A stretch of 64,000 nucleotides of DNA from Naganishia liquefaciens. Its lineage: Eukaryota > Basidiomycota > Tremellomycetes > Filobasidiales > Filobasidiaceae. The position numbers and the translations under genes are program-made. Shown here piece by piece: positions 23,585 to 34,755 of the stretch (the first letter of the stretch is position 1; each line of letters opens with the position of its first letter). A model generated the notes under the pieces. That model worked only from the letters and a program-made list of their open reading frames with translations. It did not search any database and was not told the DNA's origin. Where the stretch lies: NCBI GenBank assembly GCA_013423385.1, contig BLZA01000019.1, positions 992,001 through 1,056,000 of the forward strand, given 5' to 3'.

Positions 23585-25152
23585 ATGTCTTCTTCCGCCA
23601 ACACTCGACCCCTCCGTGAGGACAACCCCTCGTTCGTCTTGCGAGGCATCCACGACACTTACTATGAGGACGTAAGTCGAGATAGCGTCGAAATCCGCTT
23701 GAAGTCGAGCTCATCAACGTCGTCGCGTATCAGAGACCGATCCCCCAGATTGGCCCCAAGGACGTCCTGATCGAGGTCAAGGCGACCGGAATCTGCGGCT
23801 CTGACGTCCACTACCTCAACCACGCTCGAATCGGTGACTTTGTTCTCGGAGAACCCATGGTCTTGGGCCATGAGAGTGCCGGCATCATCCACTCTGTTGG
23901 AGAAAAGGTGACTTCGCTCCAGCCGGGAGACCGAGTTGCACTGGAACCGGGAGAGACGTGCATGGGATGCTCTGACTGCAAGTGCGGAAAGTACAACGTG
24001 AGTGCCGGAAATCTACAGGCAAGTCGGTTAGCTGACCAGTCGGCCTTTCCCCAGCTGTGCCCCGACATCATCTTTGCTGCTACTCCTCCCAACACTGTCG
24101 GTACTCTTGCTCGATACTACAAGCTGTGAGTGGCGTTCCGTGCGAAGTGGTGACAAGTGAGATCTTTGCTGATGTAGCCCCTATTGTCAGTCCTGCCGAT
24201 CTCTGCTACCTTCTGCCTGAATCAGTATCCCTCGAGGACGGCGCCATGATGGAACCTCTCTCGGTGGCCGTGCACTCGGTCTCATCTCTCGGCAAGCTCA
24301 AGTCTGGACAAAACGTCATCGTCTTTGGCGCCGGTCCCGTTGGTCTGCTCATCATGGCTGTTGCCAAGGCACTGGGAGCCAAAAAGGTCGTCGCTGTGGA
24401 TATCAACGAGGAGAGGCTCAAATTCGCCAAGGGCTACGCTGCCACACATACCTTTGTTCCTGTTAGTCGACAATCCTGCGCGAATTTTTGTCCCCTCTAA
24501 TCGTCCTTGCTCGTCAACAGCCCCCTCCCGAAAAGGACGAGGCTCGTCCGGACTACTCTCAGCGAGTCGCTGGTCTGCTCAGGGAATCTGCCGGCCTTTC
24601 CATTCGAGGTGAAGATGCGATCGATCTCGTCCTGGAAGCATCTGGTGCCGAAGTCTGCTGCCAGATCGGCATGCACGTCGTCAAGCCGGGGTAAGCTTTC
24701 AGAACAGTTCAAACCTCTGAGCGTCACTGATCGGGTGTAAATGTCATTTAGCGGTATCTACGTTCAAGTCGGCATGGGCGCTCCAAACGTCACTCTTCCC
24801 TGGTACCTCGTCTGCGGAAAGGAGTTGACAGTACTTGGTTCCTTCCGGTAAGTTCCCATCCCTCGGCACAACGCACAAGCTTGCTCAACTTCGCTCAAAA
24901 TATCAGATACGGTCCAGGCGACTACCCGATGGCTGTTTCGCTTGTCTCGCGAGGCCTCGTCGACTTGAAGCCTCTCGTCACTCATCGATTCAAGTTTACC
25001 GACGCTCTCAAGGCCTTCCAGGTCACCCAAGCAGGCAAGGACGAGCAGGGACAGGTGAGCATGCGCACTTTGCAGCGCGAGATACTGGCGCTGATATCGA
25101 TTTTGCATGACCTCAGGCGGCCATCAAGTGTGTCATTTCTGGACCGGAATGA
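23585..25152 (+). CDS. Zinc-dependent polyol dehydrogenase (xylitol/sorbitol dehydrogenase family)
   Basis: Medium-chain dehydrogenase that oxidises polyols such as xylitol or sorbitol to ketoses with NAD+. Exons join in frame: GIHDTYYED, then RPIPQIGPKDVLIEVKATGI with CGSDVHYL (catalytic zinc Cys), LGHESAG (zinc His and Glu), GETCMGCSDCKCGKYN with the Cys cluster for the structural zinc, and PDIIFAATPPNTVGTLARYY. The Rossmann motif reads VFGAGPVGLL, and the Asp in AVDINEERL ends its second strand, indicating NAD rather than NADP preference. The end is AIKCVISGPE. The first intron is 23672-23733. Xylitol and sorbitol preference cannot be separated by eye. Alternative in-frame start at 23537. 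Confidence 0.9.
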
Positions 25153-25271
25153 TCGGTTTGAGGGGCACGACCGCGGCATCTCTGCATTGTATAGATTTTG
25201 GGCACGCATCACATAGGTATAATGATTATGCATGGACAGTACGGATTGCCGGTGGAACGTAGACTGCTGTC

Positions 25272-26574
25272 TCACAGTTTGCGGAACGCGACGGTACAAA
25301 CGCTCGAACCCGTCTGACCGCCAAACGAGAAGGACGGGTGAGAGACGCGTGAGCTGTGACGCATTCCTGATGAGTTTTGGGCATCCACGTGGTGGGCTTT
25401 GCACTCACTGGAATTCAAAGCCTGAATGACGATCGAGGGGAAAGGAAGTAGCAGTATCAGTAATCCTCTAATAGGAGTCGAAGACGGGATTGACGCCTAC
25501 CGAGTTCTGGCTTGCCGAATCGACTCTTGATTTCTTGCTCGGTAAAGTTGCACGCTGCCAACAAAGTCGAGGTAGACATTCAGCTTTCTTTGGGAAACAG
25601 TGCCTAATGATCGACACCCACAAGTGATCAAAAAGAAACCGCCCTTCCTGACGAGCTGCGCGACCTTTTCCGGATATACGGCGCTCGGCAAGCGTTGCTC
25701 CGTCACCTCGGACCCATCTTGCTTGACTCGCGGGATCGGAATGGTCTCCTGGCTGAGCGCGAGAGCATCGAATGTTCCCTTGTCGAGCACGAGGTCCCAC
25801 GGTTCGTTGATATCCTGACGCGTCTTATGGGGAGACGATCCTGGTAACGACGCATAGAGGTCGCGAATGGAACGGAAAGTGAGAAGATCGCCGGCGAGGA
25901 ATAATGGAAGTTGCGTCAGAAGCGGATCATCAAGTTGTAATGTCGCAGGCGAGAGCGCCTCTTCGTCCTCCGAGTCGTAATCGTCCTCTTCATCTTCGCT
26001 CGACTCGCTTGCTTCATCGTGCGTAGGCTCGTCATCCCCCCTCGCGGCTTTCTTTGCCCTTTCCACTCTTCTTTTCCACATGTCTCGACGACGTTCTGCG
26101 ACGCCTTGGGCAAGCTTGATGGATGCTTCCGAGTAATCGATGCCTGTCAATTGCGTGGGGAGGAAACGCGGCTTTGCAGCGCTCGTCTGGGATTCATCTT
26201 CGGCATCTTGGTCGCCATATTCATTGTTCGTCGGCGGGGTCAGGAGCGATAATAGCAACGTAGCGTTTCCTATAAACGTCTCTTGGATTAAGGGGTTGCG
26301 TGATTTCCCGACTTGAAAAGAAACCCCGCGTACCGCAACCGCACTCCATGACCCTGATCCTCCTCTTCGTAATCGCCTCTCCTGACCTCTGTTCCTGCTC
26401 CGGCTCACAATTCGCATACACCCAGTCCCGCATCTTTTGCATTGCCCGTTCGCCAAACCAGACTTCTCCTTCATCCCCGGTATCCTCGAACACGCCCACC
26501 TCGCGCTCGTATACCTTGTCCCAGTACTCCTTGGTGCCGAGCTTGGAAGGCGGGAGCTCTTCTTCTGTGGACAT
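25272..26574 (-). CDS. EFM4: EFM4-type protein-lysine N-methyltransferase (METTL10 family)
   Basis: SAM-dependent methyltransferase that modifies elongation factor eEF1A. It starts PSKLGTKEYWDKVYEREV and GDEGEVWFGE, both EFM4 signatures. Motif I is rebuilt across an intron as ECGCGNATLLLSLL. Then come LTGIDYSEASIKLA, DLVLDKGTFDALALS, GGFFLITSCNFTEQEI (intron within the Ser codon) and a last exon ending FSFGGQTGSSVCTVAFRKL. Oddity: about 30 strongly acidic residues (DDEPTHDEASESSEDEEDD region) are inserted after IDYSEASIKLA. The C-terminal exons are only recovered by splicing twice after ELG. It is divergent from the carrier gene, with about 700 bp between them. Confidence 0.9.
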
Positions 26575-27269
26575 TGTTTTTTTCTATTGTCTGGAGTGGT
26601 CTGTTCAAGATCCACGCGGGAGCTTGGATCGTCGTGTCGAGAGGGCTTGGAGGGAAGATGGTTGTCGGCATGCAAGACACTTTGGCTGTCTTGAGCGAGA
26701 TAATTGTGCAACATACTACCCCGATCACTCTCTCCCCCTTCAAATTAGGATCCGCTACTGATACCGGGGCCGGGGCATGATGGTCTTACAAAACTTCTTA
26801 CAGCGCGAGAACAGACGAGTAACGAGAACCGCCACGAGCTACAACTGAGGCTATGGATGACGGGGTGCATGTTCAGCATCACCTTGATCATTCACGGGTC
26901 GTGCCTGTGTGACTCGGTGGTCTCCCCGAGGCGTGTTGCGTGATGATGAGTTCAGAAAAATTGATCTGCCGCGTTAAGAGTTGCTGTCTACATGTCCCCT
27001 TCCTCCGAACACATTGACGATCAGCCAGTGCTCACAGACCTCTCTCCAACAAGTTCTCCGGTCCTTGTATCACGCGAGCGGCGATGCCTTGGGACAAGAG
27101 AACGCGACGAGATGACGTCTTGCGAATTCGTGATGGCTCGAGCTCGTCTATCTGCATCCGCGAGACACCCCGTCCGTCCGCCCTCGAGCCTGCGGGCAAT
27201 CTCAACTCCGCCGTCCATCAGTCTGGTCTGACAATGATCAGTTTGCCCCCCTCCATTCAGGCGCACACC
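26575..27269. other. Divergent promoter region EFM4 / mitochondrial carrier
   Basis: About 700 bp between two divergent genes. The in-frame ATG at 27234 could extend the carrier, but a ttcag acceptor at 27256-27260 suggests a 5' leader intron instead. No other element recognised. Confidence 0.3.
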
Positions 27270-28721
27270 ATGTCCGACATCCAGGAGCGAAATCTCGTCG
27301 CAGCACAGAAAAGAGGCAATGTCGCCGTCGAGTTGATCGCAGGGAGCGTCGGAGGAGCAGCCCAGGTCTTGGTCGGACAGGTAAGGCCCGTTCAGGCGGG
27401 TTATTCAAGCGTTTTGCCATGTCGCTCACGATCTTCTCCCCCAGCCGTTGGACACGCTCAAGACAGTATGTGTGCGGGAACGCCGTACGGCTTGCTTGGG
27501 TCCGCTGATCTTTGGACCTCGTGTCATGTCGCTAGCGAGCACAAACGAGTCCCCCGGGCATGTTCAAGAACACATGGGACATTCTGCGACAAACGGTAGC
27601 CAAAGAAGGCGTCCTTGCGCTCTACAAGGGTACGTCCCCCTTGCACATGCATGCCTTGCTAGCTCGAGCCGCTGAGGATAGACCGCACCCTATCTGGATG
27701 ACAGGCATGGCGTCCCCGCTACTCGGAATCGCCGCCGTAAACTCGCTGCTTTTCACCGCGTACGGCGTCACGCGGCGGATCATTTCGCCCTATCCGGACT
27801 TGACGCTCGGGCAAGTTGCGGTAGCGGGAGCCGGTGCAGGCGCGATCAATGCTGTGCTGGCGAGTCCGGTAAGTACTCGTCGCGGGCGCCCGGGCGAGGC
27901 CATTCTAGGTGTCAGGGAAAGCGCTTGTTCGACGGGCACTCATCTCACGGGTCTTGCAGGTCGAGTTGTTCAAGATCAAGATGCAGGGTCAGGTCAGTGG
28001 GACACATCTTCCCAGCGTCTTGTTGCTTTGCGCTAAAGGATCGTGACAGTATGGCGGCGCAAGTGATAAAAAGCTCGGAGCGGTCGTCAAAGACACCTAC
28101 AGACAATGGGGATTCAGGAACGGTATCATGCGGGGCTACTGGGCACGTCGCGTCTTGCCAAAAAGAATCGGGGAGCAATATCTGACTAGACACATGATCT
28201 CAGGTGACGGTCGCCAGGGAAATTCCCGCTTATGCAGGATTCTACACCGGTGAGACCGCATGGGGGACATGCTCGAAAAGCCGCTTGTTATACCTCGGAC
28301 TGACACGGAAAATCCCTTCAGGCTACGAATTCACTAAACGACGCCTCGAGAAACAAACGTCGGGACCGTTCGGCCCCGGGTCCATGCTCACGTACGTCAC
28401 GGCAGGCGCAACAGGAGGCATTTGCTACTGGCTGGCGTGTTATCCGCTCGATGTCGTCAAGAGCAAAGTACAATTGGCAGCGAGACCGCCTTTTCCCGGC
28501 GGGTTGGGATACATTGGGCGGGAGATGGCGGAGATTGTCAGACAAGGAGGCGTGTGAGTTCGCCCAGTCATATGGCGCTTTGGAGCTCAAACTCCGAATT
28601 CCAATCGCGCAACAGGCAAGCTCTATTCCGAGGGATCGCACCGAGCCTGATCCGAAGCGTGCCTGCTGCCGGCTCCACGTTTTTGGCATTCGAGGTGACC
28701 AAGAGTCAGTATATGGCATGA
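27270..28721 (+). CDS. Mitochondrial carrier family protein (SLC25), carnitine/ornithine-like
   Basis: Inner-membrane metabolite carrier. Three repeats are visible: first signature PLDTLKT with RAQTSPPGMFKNTWDIL and KEGVLALYKG; second ASPVELFKIKMQGQ and WGFRNGIMRGYW; third CYPLDVVKSKVQL and GVQALFRGIAPSLIRS, ending AFEVTKSQYMA. The first signature is encoded by a 21-nt exon (27445-27465). The middle part VTVAREIPAYAGFYTGYEFTKR joins in frame only if the preceding intron (28143-28203, 61 nt) has a GC donor. RE...YAGFY resembles carnitine/ornithine-type carriers; substrate not assignable by eye. Length about 300 residues, normal for the family. Confidence 0.88.
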
Positions 28722-29173
28722 CGAAATCCGCGTCGCATCCAATGTCTAACCCGTGCGATAGACTATATCATAGAAAAGGATTTGTTGTAACTTGTCGGCG
28801 TTTTTGGGGGTCGCAAAATCGGCCGGTATGACAGCAGGGAATACCAGGTAGATTGCCGACTTTCGCATACGGGGTTTTCCGGAGCAGCGGAGTCTACACC
28901 TTGTCGTGCTGTCAACCCAAGGAAGGCCTTTGCAGAATACACAACCACGCAGCGTGAAGACTGGGACCGGAAATTATAATCACGTTCAAATCGTGCAAAA
29001 GACGCGATAAGCTTGAAGCGTCCATCCAGCTCTCTATGTGCTTATACTACTATTTTCATTCTCGCATCGCTAGGCCTGTCGCATGGCAGACAAGGCCTCC
29101 GCGCCGGACAGGTGCCATTCGCCTTCTTTGGTGTAACTTCCATACTTGCGGATGTTCCTATTGCCGGGCAAGC
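28722..29173. other. Convergent 3' intergenic region
   Basis: About 450 bp between the converging ends of the carrier and the transcription factor. Terminators are expected here. Nothing recognisable. The remainder reads as untranslated DNA. Confidence 0.3.
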
Positions 29174-32100
29174 TCAACATCTAAAGCCAGCGGTTCTGAT
29201 CATATACTCACTCCAGTCTATCCAGATTCTGCGCAGCAAGTTGATGATATTTGGCCTTGTAAAGAGGTCAGCATCACTGCGCAACACGCCCAGCAGTACA
29301 CATACAAAGCTCCGCATCGTGTCAATCACCAACGCCGAAATCGTGTCCACCCGCTTGGCATCATTGATCCTTCCCTGATTCCAATACACCTGATTTCTTC
29401 CCGTCAAGTACCGCCCGATGATGTGCCAGACGACGATGAACGCAGGCTCAATCTTGTTGTGCTCGTGCGGATCCGTCGCTTTCCCGAGTTTGGCGACGAA
29501 TTCGGCGTACGTCATGGCAGCTTCGTCGGGCAGGTCGTCTATACCGTCGGGATCTGACATGGATTTGAGGAGCTCGAGATTCATTGATAATCTAGCAGCA
29601 CGTCAGCCAAAGTGAAGAGGCCCCAACGATGATGACTCACGTGTTCAGCAGCGCGTGGATCCAGATCTTGTCGCGTGGGAATCCCTTGCGGATCTTGCTG
29701 CCTCCCGACCCAGGTCCACCGACCACCGGGGGAACGGCGATATCTGCTGGAATGACAGTCTTCATCGACTGGAAAACGTCGCTCAGGTTGATCGCCTCGC
29801 GTTGGATTAAAGCAAGCTGATGCACACGTCTTGCGGCATTGCGAACATTGAGACACGTCAAATCGTTTAGCAAACTATGAAAGATGAAGTCAGCCATAGC
29901 CAAACGCCACAAGGGTGACAGACACGTACTCTGAGCTCTCGCCAAGGAGGAAAAGCAATTTCAATTCGAACATGTGCGCAGTGTCTTCCCGCCCCGGAGA
30001 TCCGGCGGCAGGATGCAGTAGCTCATAAACCGAGTCATCTCGTAGCTGTAGTGAGTGAGGGTCGTCCTATGGAAACGAGTTGAGCTGGGCGTCTTGCTAA
30101 TATGCATCTGGACTTACGGCCAAGGTCGTATAGCTCTCGATCATCTCGGGCCATGGCGTTGTAATCTCGGACAGTCTGAGGGCTGCAAAGCGGGGCAATT
30201 AGCAGTCCAGATTCAACAAGCTCGACACATCTCCTTACTCGAGCCGTATCCCAACGCTATCGATTTGCCAGAATCAGCTGAAGGTACCGTAAGGACAGAG
30301 CGGCACACGTACCTAGACTGCCGACTCTCTCTGCAGACCAGATAGACCAGCTGGACCAACCCCTCGTCAGCAACGATGAGATGGGTTCTTCCTTCAAGAC
30401 TCACAAGAGATGTATGCGTTCGCCCAACTCGGCCACGTCGGGTGCCGGTGGTGCGACAACGGTATACCCCTTGAGCTGCAACAAGACACGCTGCTGTTCC
30501 GCCACGTTCCTTTGCGATTCACCCAGCGTCAGAACGGCCTTGTCCTGGCCCATTCGCCCGCGCGCATCGCCCCCGAAATCGCTTGTATAGTCCTGCTCGG
30601 CGCCATGGCCGCCATCATAGTCATTCAGGGAGATTCGATTCAGGCCCATGGCCACCGCGAGCTTGAGCCCCTGGCCGGCCATCATCCATCCTTCGAGCAA
30701 TCTGCCCTCTGAATACTTGACTTGGGCTATCAGCGCGCAAGACTGTACCGTATCGACGAGTCGCGCCGTATCGTGCTGATTCGTATGAAACGTCGACGCC
30801 GAGACTTCGCGTTCCGCGTGAGCCAGAAAGTGTGGGCCGAGCGCCTTGAGCGGATACGTCGCGATCTCGTTCGGGTACGGGCCGTAGGGCAGGAGACAGG
30901 TCGCAGCGAGGATGGCATAGAGTAGGCTCTGATGCGGCTTGACGCCGAACCCAATAAGGGAGGAAGCGAATCGGTTAATGTGTCGCGTGTATCCGTACGA
31001 ACTGGCTCGTTCCTGGAACATGGTCATCCTAAATCGGGTATCAGACAGGGATCCGGCGCCGTCCCGAGCAAGCCTCCGAGGCGGGACTTACAAAGACCAC
31101 ACGACCTTTTCCCCGACCTTGCTTTCCGGCGACGCATGATCATTGATCACATCCTCGACGCCCTTGACCAGTCGCACAATCAGCTGCTTGATCGTCGCCG
31201 ATCGCGAAGACGCTGCGCCGGGCCCGGGCGAGCGCGCGTCGCTCATCTCGTCCATACGCATCTCCTGCTGAGCTTCCTCCGCGGCCACCGTCGTCATCTC
31301 CATCCCATTCACCTGCCCGTCCATACCATTCAAATCATACTCGGCCACCCTTTCGTCCTGTCCGCCCGGCTGTGCGCCCGTGCTCGGATCATGTTCCCCG
31401 GCAGCGGGCATCTCGAGATCCCTCAGCCCGTCATGCTCTTGCTCTGCCTGCTCATGCTCGTGCTGTGCCTGCTCATCATGTTGCCGCCGATGCTCGGCCT
31501 CTGCGGCCTGCGCGACCTGATTCAAGATCGGATCAATATGCAGCGTCTGGTCGAGCTCATTCACGCCCGATGGTCCGCCGACATCGACGTGCATCGGCTG
31601 TCCCGGCGGCGGTGTTGTCGCGGGAGGCATGGAAGGCGAGGCGGATTCCTCGATGGCGGAAAGGGTATCGTGGAGGCCGCCGTGTAGCGGGTCACCGATC
31701 TCGCCGAGTCGTTGCTCCAGTTCGGCTGGAAGGGGAGGGCCCGTGTCAGCCTCGAGAGCGCCAAACCGATCCAGACAGACACTCACCGAGCCTGTACTCC
31801 AACAGCTCGACTTTTGTCCTCGGCTTTCTCTGACTATAGACACACTGCCGATTCGGCTGCGCACACGCCGAAACCCGTCAGCCACGCTTTCCTCTCTCCT
31901 TGACCTGAAACAACTCACATGCTTGGCACAATGCCCACACTCGGGCCTGACGCCATCACACCTCAACTTTCTCCGCTTGCAAAAATCACATGCCCCGCCC
32001 CGGGGCAACACTTTGCCACTTGCGCGCGACCGGTTCTGCCGCCGACGAATCTCATCCAACGAGAGCGGCGTATCGGGATCCACCGAGACGCTCGTCGAGG

Positions 32101-33322
32101 ATGGCCCGGCGCGCGAGGCAGCTGCTGCAGCCGAGGCAACGTTGCCGCTCGTTCCATCGTGCGTGTCGCCCGTCATGACGGGTTTATGGCCGCCGCCGCC
32201 GCCGCCGCCGCCGGTACGTCGTCCTCGCGTGGAAGGAACCGCGGTGGAAGCCTGGGCTGAAGCGGAAGCCGATAGATCCGAGATGGCTTGCGTGTACGCT
32301 TCGGCCGCTGCGGCCGCTGCCGCTGCCGCTGCGTCATCCTCGTCGTGTTCGAGTTCCGCCGGCTTGCTGCGTCCGCCGAAATGACGCACGCGCGGTGCCT
32401 TGCCCGATGCGGGTTCCCTCCCGCCTCCGCCGCCGCCGCCGCCGCCACCGATCGAGGGATCCATGGCGGCGAGATGATGGTGATGCGCGTCGGCGGGATT
32501 CGGGACGTGCGTGTTGGCGAGCGTCGTTTCGTCTGCGAGCTCGCCGACCATGTCCAGGTTGATGTCCATGTGCTCGTGCTCGGGGTTCTGCTCGGCGTAT
32601 GTCACGTCGTGATGATGCCCGTACGCTGCGGAATGCGGAATGGACGGCATCCGCAACTCGGGATTCGGAAACTGATTCGTCGAGAGATGATGATCGTCCA
32701 ATACGGCCGTCGGATGATGATGATGATGATGATGATGATCATGATGATCGTGGTCTGCATACTCGCCCCCGGCAACTTGCGTCTCCTCGGGACCGTACCC
32801 GTGGTGCGTTTCCTCCTCCTCTTCTTGTGCGCCCATCCCCTGATGCTGCGCGCCCGTCAAATCATACCCGAGATCCTCGGGCGCCTGCTGCCCATGTCCC
32901 TGCGCTCCCTCGTCATCCTCGACCGTAACGCCGACGAGATTATTTAGATCATCCGGTACACCCGCACCCCCGGGATCGACATTCATCTCGCCGATGCCCA
33001 TGTCACCTTGCGCTCCCTCGGCGGCGGCGGCGGCGGCATTATGCGCGGCGACGACCGACGCGAAATGGTACGCGGCGGCATTGGAGACGCCTAATCCTTG
33101 GAGGACGTCCTGCTCCTGCTCCTGCCGAAGCTGTCCATCCGCTTCGTCTTCCTCCTGCTGCTGCTGATGTGTCGTCCCGTCGTCGTCTCCCTGATGCTGC
33201 CCATCCTCTGCTTCAGCGTCGGCATCGGCATCGGCATCGTACGCGCCGCCGCCGCCGCCGCCTTGCTGGACCTCGAAATTCGACGGGTTGAAATCCTCGT
33301 CGCGGATATCCGAGGCGTCCAT
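29174..33322 (-). CDS. Zn(II)2Cys6 fungal transcription factor with long homopolymer-rich N-terminus
   Basis: Nuclear gene regulator. The N-terminal ~400 residues, encoded by one exon, are disordered: acidic/Gln-rich runs, eight consecutive His, ten Gly, nine Ala and a second Gly run. The DNA-binding cluster begins ACDFCKRRKLRC; splicing to CCGAATCGG restores the sixth Cys (GHCAKHPNRQC), giving spacing C2C6C6C2C7C. It is followed by a basic linker (YSQRKPRTK) and a leucine-containing helix (VELLEYRLAELEQRLGE). The Fungal_trans regulatory domain continues through six or more exons: SLLYAILAATCLLPYG, VQSCALIAQVKYSEGRLLEGWMMAG (split here: family motif A..LL..Y), GLKLAVAMGLNRIS, IWSAERVGSL, PWPEMIES and LKLLFLLGESS. 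The end is MIRTAGFRC. Target genes unknown. Divergent from bL34m. Confidence 0.88.
32713..32748 (-). repeat. CAT/CAC trinucleotide repeat encoding a poly-His run
   Basis: Near-perfect gat/atg repeat on the plus strand, read as a run of His codons with Asp on the minus strand inside the transcription factor. Codons alternate little, so replication slippage is plausible. Confidence 0.85.
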
Positions 33323-33585
33323 GGCGTGTGTGTGGGAGGTGGGGGTGTCGGGGTGTTTACTTTGACGGAGATGTCGTCCTTGACGGTGGGCGCCCTCCCG
33401 AGAGCACCGAGAGGACATGTTCCCGTCCGAGCCCGCGTCTTTGGCCGAGTGCGCGGGGAGCGGGCGCACCCAGTTCTCCTTTGGCGCGCGCGCGCTAACG
33501 AGGCAGGGCAGGGCAGGGTCTTCTCTTCTTCTATTCCCCCGCTCCCCGCTCTTCCCGTGCATTGCCCATCCACCACACCACAGCC

Positions 33586-33954
33586 ATGCCGCGCATCCAC
33601 CCCATCACGGGCCTCTTCAGAGCCCTCAACGCACCCACCACGCTCCTCCGCGCCACCACCACCACCACCATCTCCGCCGTCACACGCACACCCAGCCTGC
33701 TCACCGCCTTGCGCTCCACACCCACATCCACAATGACCGCGCTCATCCCCTCGCTCCTCCGCCCACGACGCCCATCATCATCCCCGATCCTCTCACAACT
33801 CCGTTTCAGATCATACGGCGCCGAATACCAGCCGAGTCAGCGCAAGCGCAAGAGGAAGCATGGGTTTTTGGCCAGGCGCAGGGGTGCGGGAAAGGATGGG
33901 TTGGCGATGCTCACGCGGAGGAGAAAGCATGGCAGGAGGTTTTTGAGTCATTAG
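33586..33954 (+). CDS. MRPL34: Mitochondrial large-subunit ribosomal protein bL34m
   Basis: A 122-residue precursor without introns. The N-terminal ~75 residues are Arg/Ser/Thr-rich with no acidic residues, a mitochondrial targeting sequence. The mature part is the entire L34 signature: YQPSQRKRKRKHGFLARR followed by MLTRRRKHGRRFLSH, matching the bacterial L34 pattern (QPS..KR.R.HGFL.R....G...L..RR.KGR..L). The ATG at 33586 is the first in frame that starts the presequence. It is divergent from the transcription factor, 263 bp between start codons. A poly-G tract follows its stop codon directly. Confidence 0.92.
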   Translation: MPRIHPITGLFRALNAPTTLLRATTTTTISAVTRTPSLLTALRSTPTSTMTALIPSLLRPRRPSSSPILSQLRFRSYGAEYQPSQRKRKRKHGFLARRRGAGKDGLAMLTRRRKHGRRFLSH

Positions 33955-33959
33955 GCGCG

Positions 33960-34014
33960 GGGGGGGGGGGGGGGGGGGAAGGTAGGAGGGAAGGGAGGAG
34001 GGTAGGGGGAAAGG
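33960..34014 (+). repeat. 19-nt poly-G tract followed by G-rich runs
   Basis: Nineteen G in a row (33960-33978) begin six bases after the bL34m stop codon, followed by aggaggg/gaaggga type G-runs to about 34014. At least four runs of three or more G favour a G-quadruplex in DNA or in the mRNA 3' UTR. The exact homopolymer length could be a sequencing artefact. Confidence 0.8.
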
Positions 34015-34755
34015 AGCAAAAAGAAGGATCGTCGATCCATGTCAAGGATTCTCTCTGTGCGCACGTCCGTGTCAGATCACACACCGCACACACAATCGTA
34101 CCATCATACACACAGCATCATCAATTACCGCCCGCGCGCACTCCCGGCTCACCTTGATCCGCCAACGTTTCTTTGCGCAATGACATCCCTCCACAACAAG
34201 CGGCCGGCGCGCATTCGTATCAGCACGGGGATCGCAAGGCTGCATCGCGATCCGGGGGTCTTCTTCCCCGGGTCGCGGTCCGTTTCTGTGCGCTGCATAT
34301 GGGAGATATCGATCAGTTGGGGGCATTCAAGCAGGATGAGGACCGGGGAAATGATGCAAGGTACGGGTCCCATGGGAGGAGCGAGATGATCGGCAAGGAG
34401 GGCATCAGGGAGCCCGGAGGGTGGGGGGGAGGGCGGGAACTAGATTGCAGAACTGTATCGTCTTGTACTACACGCCACGCATCATCGCATCATTAGAAAC
34501 TATGCCCAGCGCAAGATAGCCCGACGCAGAGTGCGCGTCAAGAGTGAAATGAGCTTCTCCCGTCAGGTCGTCCGTTTCCCGTCCTGGGTCTTCAGTCACC
34601 CCCGGTCCAATCCCCTCGGGACCAAAGCGCACGCGGCAAGCGTTTCGTCACGTTGAATGTCATCACGGTACACAATCGCCCCAATCGCTGCGGGATCGGA
34701 ATCCTAGCTCCCCTCTAGTCAAACGCATTGTAATCTCCCAGCCAGAGCCCCCCGC
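33979..34755. other. Intergenic region between bL34m and RanBP1
   Basis: About 780 bp of 3' flank of two converging genes. G-rich start, then CA-rich DNA at 34078-34110. No coding sequence supported. Confidence 0.3.

Noticed and set aside
28975-29000. T-loop-like hairpin (cacg ttcaaat cgtg) as part of a tRNA
   Set aside because: No A box or acceptor stem at the right distance.
30932-32947. Long plus-strand frames opposite the transcription factor
   Set aside because: They mirror the biased codons (poly-Ala, poly-Gly, His) of the real minus-strand gene; no domain.
33417-34157. 246-codon plus-strand frame overlapping bL34m
   Set aside because: Out of frame with the clear L34 signature and reads through the poly-G tract.
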